DNA of 64,000 nt from Alopecurus myosuroides. Taxonomy: Eukaryota; Streptophyta; Magnoliopsida; Poales; Poaceae. The notes beneath the pieces were generated by a model, which had not been told where the DNA came from, did no database searches, and was given only the letters and a program-made list of their open reading frames with translations. The stretch lies in contig CM054059.1 of NCBI GenBank assembly GCA_028641055.1, positions 45,334,477-45,398,476 on the forward strand, read 5' to 3'. The translations under genes were made by a program, and so were the position numbers. Positions 21,311-31,800 of the stretch are shown piece after piece (the first letter of the stretch is position 1; every line of letters starts with the position of its first letter).

Positions 21311-21318
21311 ATTTATAG
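21311..21318 (-). promoter_or_regulatory. TATA box for the antisense gene
   Basis: CTATAAAT (continuing AG) on the minus strand, 140 bp upstream of the ATG at 21171. A transcript would start near 21285. It is internal to the element, outside the LTR, and points against the LTR promoter. Confidence 0.6.
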
Positions 21319-21699
21319 CCAGATATCCGTTTAGATACGTGCCAACGGCTCTTTTGACCGTTGGATGTTCGACGCGTGTCGCTCGCCGGAAAATCCGGGA
21401 AACGAAACGACAGGGGAATGATGGCTATCTCCTCGTTTCTCGTGAGAATCTGTCAGAGATACGTTGCAGGGTTTCCCGCGTGAAACCAAGCGGCGCTTGC
21501 GTCAGCATGATTAAGGCGCTGATGTCATAAGTTCCTTTTCCGCGAAGGATCGCGAGAAGAAAAGCCGGATTTTCATAGTTCCGAGTTTTATGTTACCATC
21601 TCCTTCAAAAGGAAAGAAGAAAGAATCAAGACTGCTGAATCAAGTTTTCCCGAACAAAATGTATTTGACGAAAGGCGGAATATCAGAGTGTTGATCCTT

Positions 21700-21711
21700 C
21701 CTGGGGGCTAC
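21700..21711 (+). other. Polypurine-like tract before the 3' LTR
   Basis: CTGGGGGCTAC directly precedes the 3' LTR, the usual place of the plus-strand primer. It is short and not purely purine. Confidence 0.55.
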
Positions 21712-22270
21712 TGTCGGATATATACTGAATAGGGGTATAGAATATGGTAGACAAAAGAGCCGGACTACCAGGGTGGCCTACATGGTAATGGGCTTAGGTC
21801 CATTGGGCGGCCCAGTAGTCCGACGCGCAGAAGCCGGATTCTAGAAGAACCCGGATCACGGCCCACGTGATCTGGCTTGGAGGAGAAGACGGATTCCTTA
21901 CTTTCCAAGTTACAAGTTAAACGTAGTCTTCTAGGTTTCTTGTTCTGTAAGCCCTAATCCAGCTATTATATAAAGCCGGACGGGAGATAGATTAGATAGG
22001 TTCAAGTTGCACAAGCTAAAGCTCTACGCAACTCGCCGAGAAGCTCATCCTCGTCGAGTAGCTAGATCTATTCCCTCACACTGTAACCCTGTTATACGGG
22101 CTTTAGTCCCAATTAGTGAGAAGTGCAGGAGTAGGTACGCCGTACTGTCGCGACGTACCGAACCTGGGTAAAATCCCATGTTCCATGTTACTACGCTATC
22201 CCATTACCCCACGTCTCTACCGTAGTCTCATGGCACCCCAGTCTATGAAAACTACTACGATGTCTCGACA
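21712..22270 (+). repeat. Gypsy 3' LTR (559 bp)
   Basis: Same length as the 5' LTR with six substitutions. Three of the six are CG in the 5' LTR and CA in the 3' LTR (22178, 22185, 22203). It is followed by the GACAT target-site duplication at 22271-22275. Confidence 0.97.
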
Positions 22271-22275
22271 GACAT

Positions 22276-25200
22276 CCTCCGATTTCACCTTGCTTAGCAT
22301 TTCTTGAGCATTTTAGACCCTAAAATCAATCAATTGCAATAAGTAATCCATATTACCATGTACATGTTTCTGAAACATAGTTGGTGAGGAGATGTGTGGC
22401 AAATCTAACCACGCGTCTGCAGCGAATCAAATATTTAGAAGGAAGAAGTACATGATGTAAAGGAGAGGGCACGTCTGGCGATAGAGGAGCAGCGGTTCCT
22501 ACCCTTCCTTGGACGCTGACGAACCGGTGGTATCCACCCCCGTCCGTCTGTTGCTTCGGCGGCTAGAGGAGGGGGTGGGCTTCTGTTTCTCTCCTGTTTG
22601 TTCTTTACGTTTAGGGCATCGTCTTCATTTAGTAGCATCATTTTGGTGAGCATGGTGCTGCGTCAAAAAATATGGCTTCGGTCTCTCCCTCCCCATGGTG
22701 GCGTCCTTCCTGGCGGCGGCGCCGCTTAGCCGATGATAAACAAAAAGGATCAAGCCTGGACTATGTCAGAAACAATGCTACGTAAGCACATGTTTTTTTA
22801 TCATGGAACTAAACAACTTCATTGCAACAAATAACTTAATTAGCAATTGTTCATGCTACGGTACAAAAGCGTCAAGACATGTACATTAAGAACTCTCAAA
22901 GACATGTCTTGGCCAACTTATAAATACAAAAAATTTACATAACCGATATCCAGTAAGCTGAACCTAACACGCCAGTAGATACACATAGTACTCCACTATC
23001 GAAAGCTAGGAGAAATATCAAGGTGTTCAATCACGTGGAGCAGCTATTGGATCCATGCTATTTCCCTTGTGTTGGTTCCTTCCCCTGCTGCTCAATTACA
23101 CACCCATCCGCCATCCCATCGCATTGCCTTCATACCAAACCAGACTAATTGCCACCTCGGTTTTGAGGGGGAAGGAAGAAGTTTTAAGAAGCAGTAGTAG
23201 CAAGGTTGGCGAATCGTACCAGATAGAGCGAACGTGATGTATCCCTGCTCCTGCACCTCCCTCCCGACTTGCTCCACACACTCCTCTAGCTTCTTCTCCT
23301 GATCATTATACATGTCGACAACGGGGTCCATCTTCCAGGTGTAGGGGCAAGCCTCGCTCTTCCAGTTTTGAGGAGGAACTCTACCCTCTCTGTCGACATC
23401 ATGTTCTTTGCCAGAGAAAGAGGAAGAGATGCAACCATCGCCTCGGCCTCAGAGCAGCTGGACGCCACCACCTCATCCGTCCTGCTGGACAACCACGCGA
23501 CACCTTTTAGTGCATGTGAACCTTAATGGAAACAAAATTATAGTCCATATATTTCTGGAGTCAGTGAAGCCTCTACTTGTTTACTCTAATCACAGCCCAC
23601 GTAATAAATTGGTGGAAAATCAACCCAGAAAAAATACTAACGAGACATGCTATTTAGTGTGTAATCACTCCACGTAGCTAAGTACTAACTTCTAGTGTAA
23701 CTATCTCTAGATGGATTCGGAAGCTCAGTGATAAAACTTTACCTTGGAATCTCATAGGTAGTGATATATTTCCTCAAGGTCAGCTTTAGCTTTATGAACC
23801 CTCTTGACCATAACTGAATCTGTGCTCAAATCCAAGCTCGTCTGAAATGTTAAACCTTCTCATGCAATCCAAGGCCTGTTCATTTATAATTCATAGTCAA
23901 TATAGCTTACTGATTAAGTATCAGGAGACAACAATCCTCCATCTTTAATCTGAGCATGTAAAATATGAGGACAGAAAATTAAAAGTAGAATTCAGAGTAT
24001 CATAATGAAAACCAATAAACTAAAGGTGAATAGTAAAAAGACAGTATTATTTTTAGTTTTTTAGTTCATGGACCAAAAGGTGTACTTGAAAAAAAAGCAG
24101 GTGTTTTACATAAATCAATCAAATCTGGCAAAGCAAAGGGAATAACTTTTATCAGTTTGCCAAGCAGTTGGTCAGAATCACCTTGAAGAAATGGTATTGC
24201 TGCAATGCATAGATAAGACAGCAATGTTGATTAAACTTTTTCTTACTGAGAAAAGCTATGTCAACGTCTCTCTACCATTCCGTTTCCATGAATCCACAAA
24301 CTATAGTTTCAGCATAAATGAAATGAATACCCTTGGTGTGGCTCTTCTCCTTGTGGGGCAAATGGAGTGAGACTTTCACAATAAATCTACACAACCTGCA
24401 TCCAGACCATGCCATGCTATCCAATTCGAGCATATAGATCACAACGCCTTGCGTTCACGGACCAGGATATGTCATTCACATACCCATATTGCGGAAGTAG
24501 ATGACGAGGCGCCAGATCTTTTCGTGCTGCACCACCAGTTTGGGTTCAAGTAAAGGTGGTAGGCGACATGATCTGCAACATGGGGGCGAGGGAAAGCACT
24601 TTAAAGGTCATCAGAAAACACACGTAAAACAAACCAGAGAACCAGTGAGTGTCAAACGAAGCACCGGATCACAGAGGGGAGAACCAAGGGCCGTCGGGAC
24701 AGGGAAAGAGAGGGGTACCAGGATGGTGCAGCAGACGGTGGTGACGATGGCGGTGGTCAGGAGCTCGTGATGTTAGGCCCGGTACTACTCCTCCACCGCC
24801 TGTGCCATCCTCGATTTGTCCCCAACACGCGAAACCCTAGCTCCCACCCGCCCGCCGCGCCCTCCTCCCACCTGCCCATGCGTGAACCCAAGGCTGAATC
24901 GGTGGCAGGACCGAAATGAGGACGGAAATGGATTGGGAAGGAAGGAGTGAGGCATGGTATCGATCTCTGGATGAGAAGGAGCGTGTGTCGCTGGCATTTG
25001 GTGGCATCACATGACAGAGGATCGAGATTGCGATCTGGCAACGTGAGGAACGGTGTACGGGAGGAGAGATAGAGGGATGGACGCGTAAAAACCGATTGAG
25101 GGCGGGGCAGTCGGCCCTCAGATGATAGACGCAGCGATGCGCGACGAACTGGACGATGGACGCGGGATGAGGAGTCTTGACGGCAGGACGTGCGGGTGGA

Positions 25201-25345
25201 CGGTTGAAGGAACCAAATTTGTTGGGACATGTGCGCGAGTTGTTAGGTGCGGAAGAGTTTTCTCCCGGGTGTGGTGGCATATTGTTTGTAAATAGTGAGA
25301 AGTGTGACACCATACCACCACTGCAACCTTAATAGTAGAGATTAT
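22276..25345. repeat. Segmental duplication copy B, right part
   Basis: Matches 194-3263 of copy A at a constant offset of 22082 with no net indels. Homology ends in a shorter ATT tract. Confidence 0.97.
24484..24808 (-). pseudogene. Derlin-like pseudogene, exons 1-2 (copy B)
   Basis: Counterpart of the copy A pseudogene: ATG at 24808, the same TAG after seven codons, the same frameshifted second exon (24572-24484) and the same missing later exons. Sharing all disabling changes shows that the gene was already broken before the segment was duplicated. The few differences include a Lys to Asn change at the end of exon 2 (CTTGC to ATTGC on the plus strand). Confidence 0.82.
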
Positions 25346-26180
25346 TATTATTATTAGGTAGAGGAATCATAAGTTTTGTTTTTAAAATACAAATTTCCTC
25401 AAACCAATTTCCATTGCTTTGTAAAAACAAGATCCTTCATATAAAAATAATTATGTGCAGTTTCAACACTTTTGAATTTTTTAATTTGAAATTATGTATG
25501 AAATTTTAATAGTAATTATAGGCATTTAAATAGGAAATATCTTTTAAATAGGGAATAGATTTTCATATAATTTCAGAACCATTTCATATGTCAATTTTTG
25601 ATCTTATAAAGTTTAATAACTTATTTGAGCCTAAATAAAAACATTGATAGTCATTTTTGAAAAGAATAAGTTGCCAAATCATTTTGAATTTACATAAATA
25701 ATCTTTGGGTTCAATAAATATTTCATTGAAGGTGAAAACATTCGTCAAGTAATTGTAGGAATGAAATCCTTTTATGGGATAAGGTTTTGTTAAAAGAAAA
25801 CAATATCTTTGAATATGGAAAACATGTTTTGAATGAGGTCTAGGGCTTGTATACTTGGAGGCATGAAGAAATTATTAGAGATAGTACTTCTCTGGTTCAT
25901 AAAAAATTTCATAGTTATAAATGGGTTGAAAACATGTTTGTAAATAGGTTTGATAAGAATAAATATTTTCTCTTTATAATGAAAACTAGGTTTGGAATAG
26001 GTTTAAGGTTTAAGGAAGAAGTTTCTTTGGGTTCCAAATTCCAATTTCATTGACATGTATATTGTTTTGTTTTGTTTCTTGCACATCATTTGGGTTTTTT
26101 TGGTGACTTGTTTAACATGAAAACAAAAGTTTCAAATTTTTGTGATTTTTGAGTTTGTCCAAAAAATCAGGGATGTTACA
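25346..26180 (-). mobile_element. AT-rich LTR-like relic, reverse orientation
   Basis: AT-rich, without genes. On the minus strand it starts TGTAACATCCCTGATTTTTT at 26180, a typical grass LTR start. The other end and any internal domains could not be defined. Confidence 0.35.
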
Positions 26181-26194
26181 TGGTCGACAGACCA

Positions 26195-28870
26195 TTTGTG
26201 TAAGACTATGTTATTCGTGTAATGGATTTTAACTCTGGTGTACCTTCTCTAAATATGTTGCTCATGACTGTCGATCTGGGATCATGAGTGTATGCATATT
26301 GGCGGTATCAGACATCTAGTCTGGGGTCCCCACACCCTCCAGATCTCGGGATGACGATGACGGCGGTCTCGGGTGTTTTTCGGGACGAAGTGGAATATAT
26401 CTAGGGTTTACGTCTCAAGGGGAATAAATAGGCAAAAGGGCAGAGGCGCTGGAGACCTGGGGGCCCACACGACTCCACGGTGTGGCCACGGGCGCGCCGC
26501 CCTATGGTGTGGCCCCCCTGAGGCCCCCCTCCGGGTCTCTTTACGACTCCGTGGAACCTTCAGAAATTCTAAAAATTCCGGGCTTCGAATTTTCCAATTC
26601 CGAGAATATTTCAGAACAAATTTTCTGAAACTAAAAACAACATAAAATAGGGAACTGGCTCTGTGGCATCTTGTCAATAGGTTAGTCCGGAAAATCGATA
26701 AAAATGACATAATTTGTATAGCAAACATGTGGGAAATAATAAGAAAACAACATGGAACATCAGAAATTAGGGATACGTTTATGACGTACCAAGACCCCAA
26801 GAGGAAGGTATGAAGAGTGCAGCGGCATGTTTTTTCCTCAAAAAGAAACCAAGATTGAAGCAACCAGTAGGATAGAGAAATCACTTATGAAGGTTGTTGA
26901 CATCTGATGTTGGCAGGGCGCACTACCAGGCTCAGCAGCAACGTGGAATCTGCACACAACACAAGCAAAGTAATTTGCCCCAGCGAAATAGTGAGGTTGT
27001 CAATCTCACTGGTGTTGCTAACATAGAGTATTGAATGTTGGAAAATTATGTATGATTGCAGTGAATGAAAAAAAAACAATGTTTGCAATAAAGATAACAG
27101 TGCTTGTAGTGGTTGTATTTTCAGTGTAAAAGAATGGATTTCGGTCCATAGTTCACTAGTGGTGTCTCTCCAAAACAGATAGATAATATGTTGGGTAAAC
27201 AAATTACAGTTGGGCAATTGATAGATATAAAGGATGCACCGTAGTGCATATGCAATACATGATGATCACTATGAGATTCATGCGGGCATTGCAACATAAT
27301 TCATTAACCGTAATCCAACTGCATCTATGACTAATCATCCACCCTTAGAACGTAATCCAAGAAGACTTCGTCTATTAAGTTGCAAGCAATAGATTATTGC
27401 ATTAAGTAAAGTGCGTAATGTAAACAATGAAATTAAGCATTCTTGTTTTCTCCCTAGTGGCAACAGCACATCCCCCATCCGTCACGTTTCTGTCACTCGA
27501 GCACATATGAAAGGGAGGCATGAACCCACTGTCGAGCATAAATACTCCCTCTTGGAGTTACAAGCATCAACCTGGAGAGAGAATCTACTAGTAACAGAGA
27601 GCATGCAAGATCATAAATAACATAAACATGATAGATTGATAATCAACTTTACATAGCATTAAATATTCATCGGATCCCTGCAAACACAACTGGTAGCATT
27701 ACAGATAGATGATCTTGATCATGTTAGGCGGGTCACAAGATCTAAACACGAGGCATAAAGAGGAAAAGACAACCATCTAGCTACTGGTACTCACGCATCA
27801 CTCTGGAGGCAGGTATGGTGATGTAAAGCCCTCCGGTGATGATTTATTCTCCTCGCAGGGTGCCGGAGAGAGCTTCAGAATCCTCCTAAACTAGGTTTGA
27901 TGATGACGGCGGCTACGGAACGTGGATGGAGGCTGGGGTACTTAGGGTTTTCCCTAGAAGAGCTTAAATAGGCAAAAGGGCAATGTCGGTGGGTGGCCAG
28001 GGGGCCCACACCACATGGTGGCACGGCCAGGGGACCCGCGCCGCCATATGGTGTGACCACCCTGTGGTCCCCCTCCGGGTCTCCTCCGGACTCCGTGTGC
28101 TTCACAGAAAAAATAGTACCCTGGGTTTTCGTTTCGTCCAATTTCGAGAATATTTCCAGAACAACTTTTGTGAAACCAAAAATAGCAGAAAACAGGAACT
28201 GGCGCTGTGGCATCTTGTCAATAGGTTAGTCCCGGGAAACCCATAAAAATGATGTAAAGTGTATAGAAAACATGTAGCAATTGGCATGAAAACAACATGG
28301 AACATCAGAAATTATAGATATGTTTGAGACGTTATAAATAGAAACAATTATGAAAAAAGGCATGTTTTCAGTGGGATTAGAGAGGACTCCCAACCCCAAT
28401 TCGGATTGAACTTGTGGGAGGGGTGCGGCCAGGTTCGGGTCTCCCAAACCGACGTAAATATAAGGAAAGCCCCCCTCCTTGACCTCATATACTCCCCAAA
28501 CCCCCCTCCCCCAATGAGATATATAAATTGGCCTTATGTCTCTCTCTTTCTATCTCAGAATTAGAGACTCTGATTAGAGACCCTCTAATTAGATTAGATA
28601 CTCCAATTAGAACATATCTAATTGTATTAGAGCTTCAGGTTAGAGACCCTCTAATTTTTTTAGGTCTTCTTCTAATTTGGAGATGATGATCATCTCTCGG
28701 TTAGACCTAAATCTAATCTCTGTAGGGTCCCCGAGAACCACTATTCAAGGACACCTCCGATATGCATACATTCACGATCCCAGATCAAACCAGTCGTGAA
28801 CAACATATCAAGTTGGCATATAGAAACATTATCCATTACACGATTACAGAAAGACTTACAGAAGGGACAT
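26195..28870. repeat. Diverged inverted pair enclosing two LTR-like direct repeats
   Basis: About 120 bp at 26195-26320 reappears inverted at 28740-28870 (shared core GATCTGGGATC, then TATGCATAT). Between them, 26340-26790 and 27900-28340 are two direct copies of a roughly 450-bp sequence. Both contain AATAGGCAAAAGGGCA, CCCCTCCGGGTCTC, GAGAATATTTC and TGTGGCATCTTGTCAATAGG in the same order. That sequence resembles abundant Triticeae LTR sequence in reverse orientation. No coding sequence is supported. Confidence 0.55.
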
Positions 28871-28879
28871 GGTCACATG

Positions 28880-31800
28880 ACCCAGTCTACACAACTGCCA
28901 CGCAGGGCAAACACACAACACACATAGTGGAAGACTAAAAAACACAAACGTAGTAGAGCCCAAGTCACGCCTTAACCTGCAGGTTGCTGACCGGAAGACA
29001 ATCCTAGTTCGCAAGGCCATTAGTGCAGTACTCCTCCTCGTAGATCTCCTCCAGAGACTCCTTCTCGAAGTCTAGCAAGTAAATACCAGGGACGAAACCA
29101 ATATGAGTACATTTGAATGTACTCTGCAAGACACCCATCATGTAGCTTACAAAATGCAGGTATGCTTATATGGTGGAGTAGGTAGGCTATACATAGGGTT
29201 CACTATCCATGATATATGAAAGATATATCATAGTTGATTTTCAAAATCTCTGTATCTTTGTTGAAGAAGACACTTAAAAAGAAAATAATATAGTTTTTCT
29301 TTCTCTTGTAGATATTGCGTGTTCAAGAGGTTTTATAAAACTTGTTTTATAAAAAGAAATGTTTTTCTTTGCAAAACTTCTTGTAAAACAACTTCCGTAT
29401 TTTCTTCATCCGTGCCTCATTGGTACCAAGTTCCTCTTTTCCGTACTTCACCAGTTCCAGACCTGTTCAAAACTCCTTTTTGAAAACATTGACACAATGC
29501 TAGCTACATAGACATTCGATTGTCCATATCCGAGGACGCGGCTATTCAGAATAGTTTGAATCTGCAGAGGTGTACACATTCCACAAGATCCAAAACATCC
29601 ACCGTGAACAACCACAGACTGTAACAATAGTATGTAAACATCAGATAACTGATCCTAACCATCCACTATTTTCAAGCTAGAATATGACTATCTCTTCAGT
29701 TGGGTGTAATCCCCCCGGCACCAGGTCCCACCCCGCCACGGCTGGAGACCCAACTGTTACAACCGGGGGGTAACTTAATCCCTCACTTTGTATGTCCCAT
29801 ATTTCCCTCCTGGCAACAATCGTTTCGAGGGCATGACGTCCCTTATAGAAAGAACACACACTAACAAAAACAAGCTTCAAATTAAGCCCCGTGCCCATGT
29901 TGGGGTAGAGTGGCAGTACGATAAAGGTTGTCCGGTGAAGACTAGGTTATGTGTCATTTTTTAAAACACCATTTTCCAAAAATGACCACTTCAATATTCC
30001 TACAGTGGATAAGGCTCCGCCTTTCCAACGGGTTTTGCATAAAGCCTTTGTTTTACAAAAGTCATATTTTTAGGGTGTCCACTTAGGGACTTACACTTTT
30101 AGTGGTAATAAATGCCATATGGTGGCTATGGGCTTGGTAACAGCAAGTTTCAACTACTGGCATAATAATAATATATATAATATTAATAGTAGTAGTAGTC
30201 ACTCAAAAATAGTTTTTGATAAACAAGTTTTGTAGAACTTTTGGAAGTAAAACATGCATGATAGGTAATGATAAGTGTAGTAGCAAGCATCATGATGGCT
30301 TTCCTTAAAACTCTTTGTGTCCCTCGCCTTGAAGTAGCTTGAACTTGACACACAGCTCTACATCTCCTTCTTCTTCTCCTTCGTTTTCTAACGCCGTAAA
30401 AAAATAAAAGACACACACTCAGACCCAATGAAGGTAATCACATAGACAAAGCAACACATACAAGGAAACTTATACTAGCGCCATCACTCAAAAAGTTATC
30501 TAGAAAACTTCCTCGCAAACACTCAGGGTATAAAACTATCACTGGAAAACTTATGGTTGAGAAACCATATTCCACATCCTAAATATCATAGGTTGAGTGG
30601 GTATACCACTCTTACACCAAGATACTTAATAAGCTAAAAATATATTGTGGTCACAAGGGTGAGACTACTAAAGTAATAACAATCAACCAAAGCAATACCC
30701 ATGGCAGTGGGTATTAACAACAATACAAGCAGGCATCACCAAACAAGTTTACATTAACTCAAAGCATAGATAACAAGATACTACTAAGCATAAAAATAAC
30801 ACTAGTACAAAGCTCATGCTAAAGCAATCAATCAGACAATTCCAAACAACAAAGCAAAACACAAATGAGCAAGCTAATTACTTGCTATGCTCATGACTAC
30901 ACAAAGACTAAGGAATCACTCAATGATAAATATAACCAAACAAACCAGTGGCTCAATCAATTGTAAAAAGTCGTAAGACACAGTCTAAAACACAATAATC
31001 ACAAGACATAAAATAGCTAGAAGTAGAATAATAACAAGGGTTCACTAATAGCATACTAGTATGAAAGATTTCTACACAAGCATGCTATAAGAAAAAAAAA
31101 TGTATTCTACAACTAATAATAACTAGCAACTCAAAGAGTCAAGTCAATATAAAAGAAGTGAAAACATGCTAACCATGCTAGGCTAAGCATACACTCATAA
31201 AATAGAAAGGCAACAATACTAGAGCAACTCATAAAACCTAGTGGTGACACTAATACAATATTAGAGAAGCAAACAAAACTACAAGGATGCAGAAAACTAA
31301 ACAGCAATACATGAATATAAAATCCTACTAACAGAACACACACCTTACACTTTCTAGTAAACAATTATAATAAAATAATTCTATGAAAACAACTACTTAG
31401 CAAGAAACAACCAAGTCTAATAAATCATGCTTTTCTAACAACCAAACATCAAAGTGACATGTTATACAACCAGTAGCTATGCACTCAATACAAGCTCAAC
31501 TAAACACTTTTAAAAATTAAAACACTCAAGGAAATCTATCCACATATAACTTACCAACACTAAGAAATACTTCTATCTGCAAACAATACTCAATAATAAT
31601 TCAAAACAATAGTCAAACACTTCTTAACATGATATTCCCAAGGGAACATTACATCAACAAATTTACTTAAACTAAACAAACTAGGAGTCACAAAACATTA
31701 ATAAACACTTCAATCAACCAAGTAGTGCAAACATCTATTTTCCTTGGTGGAAAATACTAAACACACATCTAGTATTATATGCTACTAACAAACAAGTGCA

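Larger units (their letters stand above)
10444..22270 (+). mobile_element. Ty3/Gypsy LTR retrotransposon, Tat lineage, 11.8 kb
   Basis: A complete insertion: two 559-bp LTRs starting TGTCG and ending CGACA, target-site duplication GACAT (10439-10443 and 22271-22275), primer-binding site, gag-protease-RT-RNaseH-integrase order (Gypsy type) and a polypurine-like stretch before the 3' LTR. Between integrase and the 3' LTR is a multi-exon gene on the opposite strand. This layout, with a long extra N-terminal gag region, is known from the Tat lineage (Grande, RIRE2, Retand relatives). The sense frames carry two stops and three frameshifts, so the copy is probably non-autonomous. Six LTR differences in 559 bp suggest an age near 0.4 million years if 1.3e-8 substitutions/site/year applies. 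Confidence 0.96.
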
